Positions 1 to 6,313 are shown, counted from the stretch's first letter. The stretch is DNA of 6,313 nucleotides from Candidatus Pelagibacter sp. (GCA_028408025.1 JAOOKL010000031.1:1-6313); one strand, 5' to 3'. The notes: a model not told the origin generated them from the sequence alone. Translations and numbers: made by a program.

Positions 1-916
1 CATTAGGATTTATTTCTTGAATTTTATCTGCTAGAAGTTTTAATGCTTCATCCCAATTTGATTTTTGTAGTTTGTTGTTTTTTTTGATATAAGGAACATC
101 TAATCTTTGCTTAAGAAGTCCATCACAAGAATATCTTGTTTTATCTGAAATCCACTCCTCATTTATCTCATTATTAAGCCTTGGCAATATTCTTTTTACC
201 TCCCAATTGTAAGTATCTACTCTAATATTAGATCCTACTGAGTCCATTACATCTATACTTTCAGTTTTTTTTAATTCCCATGGTCTTGCTTCAAACGCGT
301 AAGGTTTTGATGTCAGTGCCCCAACCGGACACAAATCAATTACATTTGCAGAAAGCTCTGACTCCATTGACTTTTCAAGGTAAGTTGTAATTTCCATATT
401 TTCACCTCTCCCTATAGCTCCAATTTCTGGCACTCCAGCAACTTCAGTTGCAAATCTTACACATCTAGTGCAATGTATACATCTAGTCATTTGCGTTTTT
501 ATTAATGGACCCATATATTTTTCTTTCACTTGTCTTTTGTTTTCTACAAACCTAGATTTATCTACTCCGTAATATAAAGATTGATCTTGTAAATCACATT
601 CTCCCCCTTGATCACAAACAGGACAATCCAATGGATGATTGGCTAATAAAAACTCCATTACACCTTTTCTAGCTTTTTCAACCAACTGAGTATTGGTTTT
701 TATATTCATACCCTCAGCTGCAGGCATAGCACATGAGGCAATCGGTTTTGCTGATTTTTCCATTTCAACTAAGCACATTCTGCAATTACCAGCTATAGAT
801 AACTTTTCATGATAGCAAAATCTTGGTATTTCAACGTCAGCTAACTCACAGGCTTGGAGAACGGTCATCCCTTTTTCAAAATCTATTTCTTTTCCGTTTA
901 TAATTATTTTAGGCAT
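1..916 (-). CDS. nuoG: NADH-quinone oxidoreductase (complex I) subunit G, partial at its C-terminus
   Basis: Largest Fe-S subunit of the NADH-oxidising arm of complex I. It passes electrons from NuoF/NuoE towards NuoB. The ATG at 914-916 opens a frame that stays open to the left edge, giving 305 residues of a protein usually near 680-700, so the rest lies outside. Visible in order: a ferredoxin-type [2Fe-2S] domain with Cys34, 45, 48 and 62; the His-Cys3 [4Fe-4S] motif His94, Cys98, Cys101, Cys107; a second [4Fe-4S] set Cys146, 149, 152 and 196 (RCIHCTRC); then the start of the molybdopterin-oxidoreductase-like region with a WISDKTRY stretch. The four Cys of the N7 cluster found in E. coli and Thermus are absent, as in mitochondrial NDUFS1. 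The start overlaps the nuoF end by 8 bp. There is no clear Shine-Dalgarno, so translation is probably coupled to nuoF. Confidence 0.97.
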   Translation of the reverse strand, partial: MPKIIINGKEIDFEKGMTVLQACELADVEIPRFCYHEKLSIAGNCRMCLVEMEKSAKPIASCAMPAAEGMNIKTNTQLVEKARKGVMEFLLANHPLDCPVCDQGGECDLQDQSLYYGVDKSRFVENKRQVKEKYMGPLIKTQMTRCIHCTRCVRFATEVAGVPEIGAIGRGENMEITTYLEKSMESELSANVIDLCPVGALTSKPYAFEARPWELKKTESIDVMDSVGSNIRVDTYNWEVKRILPRLNNEINEEWISDKTRYSCDGLLKQRLDVPYIKKNNKLQKSNWDEALKLLADKIQEINPN

Positions 917-2240
917 TTTTATTTTCTAATAAATGTTGATCAACTAAATATGGGTTGTTAATTTTTTTCTTAACTAAAGGTTCTTCCCTGCATCTGCTGT
1001 CAATTTCCTCTCTAAAATGTCTTAATAAGCCTTGTACTGGCCAAGCCGAACCTTCTCCAAAAGCACAAATAGTATGTCCTTCGATTTGTTTGGTTACATC
1101 TGCTAATAAATTTACGTCATTGTGAGTTGCTTTTCTTTTAGCAACTCTGTCTAAAATTCTCCACATCCATCCAGATCCTTCTCTACAAGGAGTGCATTGA
1201 CCACAACTCTCATGCTTATAAAATCTAGCGATTCTTGCCATGCAGGCTACAATATCTTGCTGTTTATTTATAACTACAATTCCAGCAGTTCCTAAACCAC
1301 TTTTATTTTGAATTAAGGAGTCGAAATCCATTGTTATCGTATCACATATTTTTTTTGATAGTAAAGGCATTGAAGAACCTCCTGGAATTACTGCTTGGAG
1401 ATTATTCCAACCACCCACAACTCCTCCTGCATGTTTCTCAATTAATTCTTTCAAAGGTATTCCCATTTCCTCTTCAACATTACAGGGAGAGTTCACATTT
1501 CCAGATATACAAAATATTTTTGTTCCAGTATTTTTTGGTTTACCTATTGACGCAAACCATTTTCCACCTCTTCGAAGAATTGTTGGTACGACAGCAATAG
1601 TTTCAACATTATTGACAATAGTAGGACAACCGTACAAACCTACTAAAGCTGGAAAAGGTGGTTTAAGTCTAGGTTGACCTTTGTTGCCTTCCATGCTCTC
1701 AAGTAAAGCTGTTTCCTCACCACAAATATATGCACCAGCTCCATAGTGAATATGAATATCAAAATTCCAACCTGATCCACATGCATTTTTTCCTAAAAAT
1801 TTTTTTTCGTAAGCTTGATTAATTGCATCTTGTAATCTTTTGCCTTCATTTAAATATTCTCCTCTTATATAGATGTAACAAACATGGGCATTCACAGCGT
1901 ATCCGGCGATTAAACACCCTTCGATAAGCTTTTGAGGTTCAAATCTTAAGATATCTCTGTCTTTGCAAGTACCTGGTTCTGACTCATCTGCATTAATAAC
2001 TAAATAATGTGGTCTTGAACCAACTTCTTTTGGCGCAAATGACCATTTTAAACCAGTTGAGAAACCAGCTCCACCTCTACCTCTTAACTCAGATGTTTTT
2101 ATTTCATTTATTATCCATTCTCTACCTTTAGAAATTATGTCTTTCGTGTTTTTCCAATCATCTCTCTTCAGTGAGTCGTTAATTTTCCAACCATGCTCAT
2201 TATAAAGATTTTTGAATATCTTATTTTCCTCTTTAAGCAT
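909..2240 (-). CDS. nuoF: NADH-quinone oxidoreductase (complex I) subunit F, NADH/FMN-binding
   Basis: The 51-kDa-type flavoprotein subunit. It binds NADH and FMN, takes the hydride and feeds electrons to its N3 [4Fe-4S] cluster. The protein has 443 residues, the usual family size. Motifs: the glycine-rich nucleotide loop [13 protein letters not shown] at residues 54-66, the FMN/NADH-site segment [19 protein letters not shown] at 167-185, and the C-terminal cluster ligands Cys346, Cys349 and Cys352 in [11 protein letters not shown] with Cys392 as the fourth. The ATG at 2238-2240 is preceded by GGAG six bases upstream, inside the end of nuoE, and overlaps nuoE by 8 bp. It is soluble and works in the peripheral arm with NuoE and NuoG. 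All key residues I looked for are present and no frameshift was seen. Confidence 0.98.
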   Translation of the reverse strand: MLKEENKIFKNLYNEHGWKINDSLKRDDWKNTKDIISKGREWIINEIKTSELRGRGGAGFSTGLKWSFAPKEVGSRPHYLVINADESEPGTCKDRDILRFEPQKLIEGCLIAGYAVNAHVCYIYIRGEYLNEGKRLQDAINQAYEKKFLGKNACGSGWNFDIHIHYGAGAYICGEETALLESMEGNKGQPRLKPPFPALVGLYGCPTIVNNVETIAVVPTILRRGGKWFASIGKPKNTGTKIFCISGNVNSPCNVEEEMGIPLKELIEKHAGGVVGGWNNLQAVIPGGSSMPLLSKKICDTITMDFDSLIQNKSGLGTAGIVVINKQQDIVACMARIARFYKHESCGQCTPCREGSGWMWRILDRVAKRKATHNDVNLLADVTKQIEGHTICAFGEGSAWPVQGLLRHFREEIDSRCREEPLVKKKINNPYLVDQHLLENKNA

Positions 2241-2838
2241 GTTTTTCTCCGTTAGTTGAAAATTTTTTTTCAGGGGAGGTATTTTTACGTCCTCTGTAGG
2301 ATCCTGGTTTTAAAGGTTTGTCATTAATTAAGGAATCTAAAATTTCAATTGTATTTTTTTCATCTAAATCCTCATAATAATCATCGTTGATTTGCATCAT
2401 AGGTGCGCTAACACATGCGCCTAAACATTCAACCTCTACCCACGAACAGTCGCCTTTTTTTGATAATTCATTTTCTTTAGGAGATATTTTTTCTTTACAT
2501 AGTTTAAGAATTTTATCAGCACCTCTTATTAAACATGGAGTGGTAGTACAAACTTGAATAAAATGTTTACCTACAGGGGCAAGATTGTACATACTATAGA
2601 ATGTAGCTATCTCATAAACAGAGATGTAAGGCATAGACAAAAGATTAGCAATGTGTTTCATTGCTGCTAAAGAGATCCAATTGTTATTCTGTTTTTGGGC
2701 TAAATATAAAAGAGGCATCACAGCACTTTTTTTATTTTTCTTAGGGTATCTTTTCAAAATAATATTTATTTCGTCTAAATTTTTCTTATTAAATTCAAAA
2801 TTAGCCGGTTGTTTGTCATGTACTTTTTTTAAGCTCAT
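2233..2838 (-). CDS. nuoE: NADH-quinone oxidoreductase (complex I) subunit E, thioredoxin-like [2Fe-2S]
   Basis: The 24-kDa-type subunit that partners NuoF at the NADH site and carries the off-path [2Fe-2S] cluster N1a. It is 201 residues long. An N-terminal helical region (about 20-85, with the conserved [11 protein letters not shown] stretch at 75-85) is followed by a thioredoxin-like ferredoxin fold. The cluster ligands are Cys97 and Cys102 (CTTTPC) and Cys138 and Cys142 (CLGAC), the standard C-x4-C...C-x3-C pattern. The C-terminal tail (about 175-201) is Lys/Ser-rich and probably disordered. The start ATG shares bases with the nuoD stop (ATGA, 4-bp overlap), and a strong GGAGAGG lies seven bases upstream, so this start is secure. 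Its end overlaps nuoF by 8 bp. Confidence 0.97.
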   Translation of the reverse strand: MSLKKVHDKQPANFEFNKKNLDEINIILKRYPKKNKKSAVMPLLYLAQKQNNNWISLAAMKHIANLLSMPYISVYEIATFYSMYNLAPVGKHFIQVCTTTPCLIRGADKILKLCKEKISPKENELSKKGDCSWVEVECLGACVSAPMMQINDDYYEDLDEKNTIEILDSLINDKPLKPGSYRGRKNTSPEKKFSTNGEKHA

Positions 2839-4010
2839 CTATCGACCTCTCCAAAAACTATATCTAAAGATCCTAATACGGCTGGAACATCAGCTAACAT
2901 GTGGCCACGTATTAAATAATCCATTGCCTGTAGATGTGAAAAACCAGGTGCTCTTATTTTACATCTATAAGGTTTATTGGTACCATCAGAAATTAAATAT
3001 ACACCAAATTCTCCTTTTGGTGCCTCAACAGCTGTATATACGTTTCCTTTAGGAACTCTATAACCTTCAGTGAATAATTTAAAATGATGTATTAAAGCCT
3101 CCATTGATTGTTTTAAATCATCTCTGTTCGGAGGGGAAATTTTACCATCAATTGATTTAACAGGTCCTTTTGGAATTCTTTCTATACATTGTAAAATAAT
3201 TTTTATGCTTTCTCTCATCTCCTCTATTCTACAAAGATAACGATCGTAGCAGTCTCCATTTTTTCCAATAGGTATTTTAAATTCTAAATCTTTATAAATT
3301 TCATACGGTTGAGATCTTCTTAAGTCCCATGGAATTCCAGAACCTCTTAACATTACACCTGAAAAACTATGATCCAATGCTTCTTGTTTAGTAACTATTC
3401 CTATTTCAACATTTCTCTGTTTAAAAATACGGTTATCAGTTAATAGTCCTTCTAAATCATCAATGATTTTCGGGAATGATCTACAAAACTTTTCTATATC
3501 CTCAATTAATTTTAAGGGTATATCTTGATGAACGCCACCAGTTCTAAAGTAATTAGCATGAAGTCTAGATCCAGAGGCTCTCTCATAGAAAGTCATTAAT
3601 GTTTCTCTTTCTTCAAATCCCCAAAGCGACGGTGTTAAAGCTCCAACATCTAAAGCTTGCGTGGTAACGTTAAGTATGTGACTTAAAATTCTTCCTATTT
3701 CACAAAATATTACCCTGATGTATTTAGCTCTAATTGGAACATCTATTTTGAGAAGTTTTTCAGCTGCCAAGGCAAAAGCATGCTCTTGATTCATTGGAGC
3801 AACATAATCAAGTCTATCAAAATAAGGCAAAGCTTGAGTGTATGTTTTCTGTTCTATTAGTTTTTCAGTACCTCTATGGAGTAAACCAATATGCGGGTCG
3901 GCTTTCTCAACTACCTCCCCATCTAATTCCAAAATTAGTCTAAGCACGCCATGTGCAGCAGGATGCTGAGGCCCAAAATTTAAGCTCATAGATTTAGTTT
4001 TTTTTGACAT
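2835..4010 (-). CDS. nuoD: NADH-quinone oxidoreductase (complex I) subunit D, 49-kDa quinone-site subunit
   Basis: Hydrogenase-large-subunit-like protein that, with NuoB, forms the quinone-reduction site. It is 391 residues long, normal for a separate (unfused) NuoD. The N-terminal [13 protein letters not shown] (12-24) is diagnostic. His20 and Tyr69 (in DRLDYV), 49 residues apart, match the spacing of the His/Tyr pair known to hold the quinone headgroup in other species. [12 protein letters not shown] (40-51) and the C-terminal [37 protein letters not shown] region (355-391) are also family hallmarks. At 157 a Thr stands where mitochondrial-type proteins usually have Pro (FRxGGV); E. coli also varies there, so I do not read it as damage. 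Start choice is uncertain: this ATG overlaps nuoC by 17 bp, while a second in-frame ATG at residue 8 (3989) would leave a 4-bp gap. Neither has a good Shine-Dalgarno. Confidence 0.97.
   Translation of the reverse strand: MSKKTKSMSLNFGPQHPAAHGVLRLILELDGEVVEKADPHIGLLHRGTEKLIEQKTYTQALPYFDRLDYVAPMNQEHAFALAAEKLLKIDVPIRAKYIRVIFCEIGRILSHILNVTTQALDVGALTPSLWGFEERETLMTFYERASGSRLHANYFRTGGVHQDIPLKLIEDIEKFCRSFPKIIDDLEGLLTDNRIFKQRNVEIGIVTKQEALDHSFSGVMLRGSGIPWDLRRSQPYEIYKDLEFKIPIGKNGDCYDRYLCRIEEMRESIKIILQCIERIPKGPVKSIDGKISPPNRDDLKQSMEALIHHFKLFTEGYRVPKGNVYTAVEAPKGEFGVYLISDGTNKPYRCKIRAPGFSHLQAMDYLIRGHMLADVPAVLGSLDIVFGEVDR
2846..2852 (-). promoter_or_regulatory. Strong ribosome binding site of nuoE inside the nuoD end
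   Basis: GGAGAGG on the minus strand, seven bases before the nuoE ATG. It encodes the final Gly-Glu-Val of NuoD at the same time. It is the best Shine-Dalgarno in the window. Confidence 0.7.
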
Positions 4011-4608
4011 GTTTTTCAGATTTTTTAACTTCTTTTAAATAATTAGTTCCTTCCCAAGGGCTTTCAAAATCAAAGTTTCTGTAGTTTTGTTCTAATTTTA
4101 CAGGTTCGTAGATTACTTTTTTTTCTTTTTCACTATACCTTACCTCGTTGAAGCCAGTTAAAGGGAAATCTTTTCGCAAAGGATGGCCTTTAAAACCATA
4201 ATCAGTTAAAATTCTTCTTAAATCAGGATGGTTTTTAAACTTTATACCATACATATCAAATACTTCTCTTTCCATCCAATTGGCTGATGGAAAAATTTTA
4301 GTAATCGACATAACAGTTTGTTCAATTTGAAATTTTATTAAAATTTTCAAACGAATATTTTTTTCATGTGATAAGAATAAATAAATTAAATTAAATCGTT
4401 TTTCATCTTGAGGATAATCAACACCTGCTATATCGATTAATTGTCTAAATTTGCAGTTTTCATTTGATTTAATAAATTGAATGACCTCAATTAAATCTTT
4501 TTCTTCTATTTCAATTAATAATTCATCATTTTCAATTGTTGTTTTTTGAACTTTGGTTGTTAGTTCAGAATTTAATAATTTTTCAATTTTTTTTAAAGTT
4601 TCTAACAT
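3994..4608 (-). CDS. nuoC: NADH-quinone oxidoreductase (complex I) subunit C, 30-kDa subunit
   Basis: Structural subunit of the connecting module that holds NuoD and NuoB; it binds no cofactor. It has 204 residues from the ATG at 4606-4608, typical for a standalone NuoC. The family signature sits at about 112-152 in this numbering: [13 protein letters not shown], then [19 protein letters not shown] and RKDFPLTG. The C-terminus ends in a Lys-rich tail. I chose this start because AGAGG lies just upstream, it begins one base after the nuoB stop, and the length fits. The frame is open 19 codons further (to 4665), but that extension lies wholly inside nuoB. The last codons overlap nuoD by 17 bp and include a run of eight A on the coding strand. 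In E. coli and relatives NuoC and NuoD are one fused protein; here they are separate. Confidence 0.95.
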   Translation of the reverse strand: MLETLKKIEKLLNSELTTKVQKTTIENDELLIEIEEKDLIEVIQFIKSNENCKFRQLIDIAGVDYPQDEKRFNLIYLFLSHEKNIRLKILIKFQIEQTVMSITKIFPSANWMEREVFDMYGIKFKNHPDLRRILTDYGFKGHPLRKDFPLTGFNEVRYSEKEKKVIYEPVKLEQNYRNFDFESPWEGTNYLKEVKKSEKHVKKN

Positions 4609-4609
4609 T

Positions 4610-5146
4610 TTACCTCTGTAAAGTTCCTTCTCTTCTAATTTTTTTTTGAAGTTGTAAAATTCCATACAAAAGTGCCTCAGCAGATGGTGGGCAACCTGGT
4701 ATGTAAATATCTACTGGTACAATTTTATCGCAGCCTCTGACTACAGAATAAGAATAATGATAGTAACCTCCACCATTTGCACAGCTTCCCATTGATACAA
4801 CATATCTTGGTTCAGGCATTTGGTCATAAACCTTTCTTAAAGCTGGAGCCATTTTATTTGTTAATGTTCCAGCGACTATCATTACGTCTGATTGTCTAGG
4901 TGAAGCTCTAGGAGCTGCTCCAAATCTTTCTAAGTCATATCTTGGCATAGATGTTTGCATCATTTCAACAGCACAACACGCCAGCCCAAAAGTCATCCAA
5001 TGAAGTGAACCTGTTCTAGCCCAATTAATTAAATTATCTGAAGAAGTTGTGATGAAACCCTTTTCCGCAAAATCTTTAGCTAAGTCTTTAAATTCTTCAG
5101 GTATTTTTTTTTGTTTATCTGACAACGATCCTAGTTTTATTCCCAT
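4610..5146 (-). CDS. nuoB: NADH-quinone oxidoreductase (complex I) subunit B, N2 cluster (PSST-type)
   Basis: Carries the terminal [4Fe-4S] cluster N2, which hands electrons to quinone at the NuoB/NuoD interface. It has 178 residues from the ATG at 5144-5146. In this numbering the ligands are the tandem Cys57-Cys58 ([10 protein letters not shown]), Cys122 ([10 protein letters not shown]) and Cys152 ([13 protein letters not shown]), all present. [16 protein letters not shown] and [13 protein letters not shown] are further family segments. The preferred start has AAGGGG seven bases upstream and overlaps nuoA by 10 bp. An upstream in-frame ATG at 5167 would add seven residues (MEKRGFR) but has no Shine-Dalgarno and overlaps nuoA by 31 bp. 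The stop is immediately followed by the nuoC start, with one base between. Confidence 0.96.
   Translation of the reverse strand: MGIKLGSLSDKQKKIPEEFKDLAKDFAEKGFITTSSDNLINWARTGSLHWMTFGLACCAVEMMQTSMPRYDLERFGAAPRASPRQSDVMIVAGTLTNKMAPALRKVYDQMPEPRYVVSMGSCANGGGYYHYSYSVVRGCDKIVPVDIYIPGCPPSAEALLYGILQLQKKIRREGTLQR
4613..4617 (-). promoter_or_regulatory. Ribosome binding site deciding the nuoC start
   Basis: AGAGG on the minus strand, immediately followed by the nuoB TAA stop and then the nuoC ATG (AGAGG-TAA-A-ATG). The arrangement suggests termination-reinitiation coupling. It favours the 204-residue nuoC over a version extended 19 residues into nuoB. Confidence 0.65.
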
Positions 5147-5505
5147 TCTAAAGCCCCTTTTTTCCATTCATAGATGAAACCAATTGTTAAAACGCCTAAA
5201 AAAATCATCATTGACCAAAAACCTAAGTGACCAATAGCTCCGAGAGAAATAGCCCAAGGAAAAAGAAATGCAATTTCTAAGTCAAAAATAATAAATAATA
5301 TAGCTACTAGATAAAATCTTACGTCGAACTCCATTCTAGAATCATCAAAAGCGTCAAAACCACATTCATAAGCTGATAATTTTTCTGGGTCTGGATTTGA
5401 TGGAGAAGATAGATAATTAATTACTATAAAACCTATGCTCAAAAATAAGGCTATGAATAAAAAAATTATTATAGATAAGTAATCAGATAAGAAGTTATAA
5501 ATCAT
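5137..5505 (-). CDS. nuoA: NADH-quinone oxidoreductase (complex I) subunit A, membrane subunit (ND3-like)
   Basis: Small integral membrane subunit at the junction of the membrane and peripheral arms, equivalent to mitochondrial ND3, and the first gene of the operon. The ATG at 5503-5505 gives 122 residues. There are three hydrophobic segments at about 9-31, 63-86 and 94-111. The loop between the first two holds the conserved AYECGFDAF with Cys48, matching the ND3 loop cysteine, followed by [24 protein letters not shown] with acidic Asp75 and Glu77 in helix 2. A TTG four codons upstream (5515-5517) is a possible alternative start, with AGGG six bases before it; the ATG itself has no obvious Shine-Dalgarno. 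The family length fits either. The end overlaps nuoB by 10 bp. Confidence 0.95.
   Translation of the reverse strand: MIYNFLSDYLSIIIFLFIALFLSIGFIVINYLSSPSNPDPEKLSAYECGFDAFDDSRMEFDVRFYLVAILFIIFDLEIAFLFPWAISLGAIGHLGFWSMMIFLGVLTIGFIYEWKKGALEWE
5154..5159 (-). promoter_or_regulatory. Ribosome binding site deciding the nuoB start
   Basis: AAGGGG on the minus strand, seven bases before the ATG at 5146 and inside the nuoA coding sequence. It supports the shorter nuoB over the ATG at 5167, which would begin upstream of this site. Confidence 0.6.
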
Positions 5506-5523
5506 TTTTTTTATCAATATCTA

Positions 5524-5546
5524 CCCTAATACTTTAAAGCTTAGGG
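5524..5546. repeat. Inverted repeat in the nuoA leader
   Basis: CCCTAA and TTAGGG arms enclose an 11-base centre that itself contains the palindrome CTTTAAAG. In the nuoA mRNA it would form a small hairpin ending about 19 bases before the ATG. Its arms resemble those of the repeat at 5638-5654. Confidence 0.4.
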
Positions 5547-5553
5547 ATTCTTA

Positions 5554-5567
5554 TATTAACGTTAATA
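5554..5567. repeat. 14-bp perfect palindrome at the predicted nuo transcription start
   Basis: TATTAACGTTAATA is fully self-complementary and covers the expected start point (about 5563) of the candidate nuo promoter. That is a usual place for a dimeric repressor operator. The binding factor, if any, is unknown. Confidence 0.4.
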
Positions 5568-5569
5568 AA

Positions 5570-5597
5570 CTTATAGCATTTAAAACAAAAGTGTACA
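5570..5597 (-). promoter_or_regulatory. Candidate sigma-70-type promoter of the nuo operon
   Basis: Read on the minus strand: TGTACA (5592-5597, 4 of 6 to TTGACA), a 16-bp spacer, then TATAAG (5570-5575, 5 of 6 to TATAAT) preceded by TGC, an extended -10. It predicts a start near 5563 and a leader of about 58 nt before the nuoA ATG. In such AT-rich DNA chance matches are common, but this is the best pair close to nuoA. A second, weaker option has -35 TTGATA at 5670-5675 and TAATAA at 5647-5652. Confidence 0.45.
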
Positions 5598-5619
5598 GAG
5601 CAAGATGGTAGCACTTTGG

Positions 5620-5635
5620 TTGATTATTTAATCAA
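5620..5635. repeat. Inverted repeat TTGATTA-TT-TAATCAA
   Basis: Perfect 7-bp arms with a two-base centre, between the tRNA-Asp hairpin and the candidate nuo promoter, about 22 bp upstream of the -35. The short centre suits a protein-binding palindrome better than an RNA hairpin. No T run follows on either strand. Confidence 0.4.
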
Positions 5636-5637
5636 TA

Positions 5638-5654
5638 CCTAATTAGTTATTAGG
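5638..5654 (-). repeat. Inverted repeat / hairpin after tRNA-Asp, possible weak terminator
   Basis: CCTAAT and ATTAGG arms (6 bp) around a 5-base loop, 26 bases past the tRNA-Asp 3' end. It could fold in RNA as part of tRNA 3' processing or termination, but no U tract follows, so a Rho-independent terminator is doubtful. The CCTAA/TTAGG arms recur in the repeat at 5524-5546. Confidence 0.4.
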
Positions 5655-5660
5655 CTACAT

Positions 5661-5679
5661 GAAAATGATTATCAATTAG
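5661..5679 (-). promoter_or_regulatory. Fur-box-like operator candidate upstream of nuoA
   Basis: On the minus strand this reads CTAATTGATAATCATTTTC. It agrees with the classical 19-bp Fur consensus GATAATGATAATCATTATC at 14 positions, including an unbroken TGATAATCATT core. It lies directly after the tRNA-Asp CCA end and about 65 bp upstream of the best -35 hexamer. It overlaps the -35 (TTGATA) of the weaker alternative promoter. Binding is inferred only from sequence likeness, and the AT-rich background raises the chance of coincidence. Confidence 0.35.
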
Positions 5680-5756
5680 TGGCGGGAGTGACCGGGCTCG
5701 AACCGGCGACCTCCTGCGTGACAGGCAGGCGCTCTAACCAACTGAGCTACACCCCC
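5680..5756 (-). tRNA. tRNA-Asp (anticodon GUC)
   Basis: A 77-nt cloverleaf including encoded CCA. The acceptor arm GGGGGTG pairs with CACTCCC with one G-U; the anticodon loop CTGTCAC sits between CCTGC and GCAGG; the T arm is GCCGG-TTCGAAC-CCGGT. The discriminator base is G73, as expected for Asp identity. It is second in a two-tRNA unit, 10 bp after tRNA-Val, so both are probably cut from one precursor. Confidence 0.96.
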
Positions 5757-5766
5757 ACAGAATCAA

Positions 5767-5842
5767 TGGTGGGCGGTAAAGGACTCGAACCTATGACCCT
5801 CTCGGTGTAAACGAGATGCTCTACCAACTGAGCTAACCGCCC
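5767..5842 (-). tRNA. tRNA-Val (anticodon UAC)
   Basis: A 76-nt cloverleaf with encoded CCA. The acceptor GGGCGGT pairs with ACCGCCC; the discriminator is A73; the anticodon loop TTTACAC lies between TCTCG and CGAGA. The T arm is ATAGG-TTCGAGT-CCTTT, which leaves a U-U mismatch at the second pair (50-64) where the common bacterial form has CCTAT. The gene is otherwise canonical and is first in the tRNA pair. Confidence 0.95.
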
Positions 5843-5931
5843 TATTTAAACAAAAACGAGATATACAGTAAATTATTTATAAAGTAAAAAAGTATTTAAG
5901 TTTTAATAAATAGCAGTATTATTGAAAAACT
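5843..5931. other. Divergent intergenic region between tRNA-Val and the zinc-ribbon gene
   Basis: 89 bp of nearly pure A/T that must hold promoters for both directions. I could propose one for the tRNAs but found no convincing -35/-10 pair for the plus-strand gene. There is no ORF, hairpin or repeat of note. Confidence 0.5.
5860..5888 (-). promoter_or_regulatory. Candidate promoter of the tRNA-Val/tRNA-Asp unit
   Basis: Minus-strand TTTACT (5883-5888) and TATATC (5860-5865), 17 bp apart, each 4 of 6 to consensus. This places the start about 10 nt before tRNA-Val, a suitable short leader. It is plausible by position but weak by sequence. Confidence 0.35.
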
Positions 5932-6313
5932 ATGATTATAACTTGTAATTGCGGTGAAAAGAAATTTACACTTCCTGACAATTCTATACCTGTTTCTGGC
6001 AGAATGGTACAGTGTGGTTATTGTGGTTTAAAATGGAAACAATTTCCTATCGAAACAACTGAAAAAAAAGAGATAATCTTATCGCCTGCTGCGAAACAGA
6101 TTAAAACAAAACCTATAAGTCCAAGAAATACTATAAGCCAAAAAAAACCGATTAAACCAAAAAAAAAAGCTGCAAAAAAAACAAGAGAAATAAATCTGTA
6201 TTCTCCAGAATATCTCGCTAAAAAACATGGAATCAAAATAAAAGACTCTGAACCAAAAGTTTCTAAAGGAACTGTTGTTAAAGATAAAGTTTCATTTGGT
6301 TTTTATAGTTCAC
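5932..6313 (+). CDS. Zinc-ribbon (MJ0042/DUF3426-like) protein, partial at its C-terminus
   Basis: The frame is open from the ATG at 5932 to the right edge, giving 127 residues. The N-terminus MIITCNCGEKKFTLPDNSIP and then GRMVQCGYCGLKW (23-35) resemble the small zinc-finger domain (MJ0042 type) common at the start of alphaproteobacterial proteins of unknown role. The likely ligands are Cys5, Cys7, Cys28 and Cys31. The first pair is C-x-C instead of the usual C-x2-C. Residues 43-85 form a Lys/Pro-rich, low-complexity linker. The segment after about 85 (NLYSPEYLAKKHGIK) is more ordered, and FGFYSS begins to turn hydrophobic at the edge. Proteins of this type often have a membrane helix next, but that lies outside. 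It stands divergent to the tRNAs with no functional link to nuo. There is no clear Shine-Dalgarno; TTGAAAAAC precedes the ATG. Confidence 0.75.
   Translation, partial: MIITCNCGEKKFTLPDNSIPVSGRMVQCGYCGLKWKQFPIETTEKKEIILSPAAKQIKTKPISPRNTISQKKPIKPKKKAAKKTREINLYSPEYLAKKHGIKIKDSEPKVSKGTVVKDKVSFGFYSS

Noticed and set aside
1331..1600. Plus-strand open frame of 89 codons
   Set aside because: It lies entirely antisense to nuoF, whose product has all family motifs. The predicted peptide is the Leu/Phe-rich kind expected from the reverse strand of an AT-rich gene.
2651..3052. Plus-strand open frame of 133 codons with hydrophobic segments
   Set aside because: It is antisense across the nuoE/nuoD junction, with no ribosome binding site and no recognisable domain. 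Its hydrophobicity is a by-product of the Lys-rich sense strand.
4609..4665. 19-residue N-terminal extension of NuoC
   Set aside because: It lies wholly inside nuoB and lacks a ribosome binding site, whereas the ATG at 4608 has AGAGG and directly follows the nuoB stop.
5638..5654. Rho-independent terminator after tRNA-Asp
   Set aside because: The hairpin stem is only six bp and AT-rich and no U tract follows, so I list it as an inverted repeat only.
5680..5842. tRNA genes as an integration site for a mobile element
   Set aside because: No integrase gene, no repeated copy of a tRNA 3' end and no change in composition is visible on either side within the window.
6018..6236. Minus-strand open frame of 72 codons that looks like a membrane protein
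   Set aside because: It is the complement of the Lys-rich linker of the zinc-ribbon gene: AAA codons read as TTT give a Phe-rich peptide. The plus-strand frame has the conserved cysteine motif.
1..6313. CRISPR array, insertion sequence, toxin-antitoxin or defence genes
   Set aside because: I found no spaced direct repeats, no terminal inverted repeats flanking a transposase and no such protein motifs. The coding space is filled by nuo genes, tRNAs and one zinc-ribbon gene.

Overview
The window is a compact, AT-rich stretch of bacterial chromosome. Its main content is the 5' half of a respiratory complex I operon (nuoABCDEFG), read on the minus strand. The subunits look alphaproteobacterial and mitochondrion-like: NuoC and NuoD are separate proteins, NuoG lacks the cysteines for the extra N7 cluster, and NuoF and NuoE are close to the mitochondrial 51 and 24 kDa type. 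Very low GC outside the tRNAs, genes packed with 1 to 17 bp overlaps or gaps, and Lys/Asn/Ile-rich proteins suggest a streamlined marine alphaproteobacterium of the SAR11 (Pelagibacterales) kind. The lineage is my inference from composition and remembered gene style, not from a search.

Layout from right to left, in the direction of nuo transcription. A plus-strand gene for a zinc-ribbon protein starts at 5932 and runs off the right edge. Divergent from it, a tRNA-Val(UAC) / tRNA-Asp(GUC) pair lies on the minus strand (5842 to 5680), both with encoded CCA. Next comes a 174-bp non-coding stretch (5506-5679) that is unusually rich in inverted repeats. It holds a Fur-box-like element, two hairpins, a 14-bp perfect palindrome and a plausible promoter. 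Then nuoA, nuoB, nuoC, nuoD, nuoE, nuoF and nuoG follow without real intergenic space, and nuoG is cut by the left edge after 305 residues.

How the genes work together. NuoE, NuoF and NuoG form the NADH-oxidising arm (FMN plus a chain of Fe-S clusters). NuoB, NuoC and NuoD form the connecting module that carries cluster N2 and the quinone site. NuoA is the small membrane subunit at the junction to the proton-pumping arm, whose genes (nuoH onwards) would lie left of the window. Internal Shine-Dalgarno sequences and overlaps indicate one translationally coupled polycistronic mRNA.

Most of the window is ordinary, well-known biology and I see no new system. The parts worth a second look are the nuoA upstream region, where possible iron control of an iron-rich complex is a testable idea, an A8 run in the nuoC/nuoD overlap, and small deviations in tRNA-Val and in the zinc-ribbon protein.
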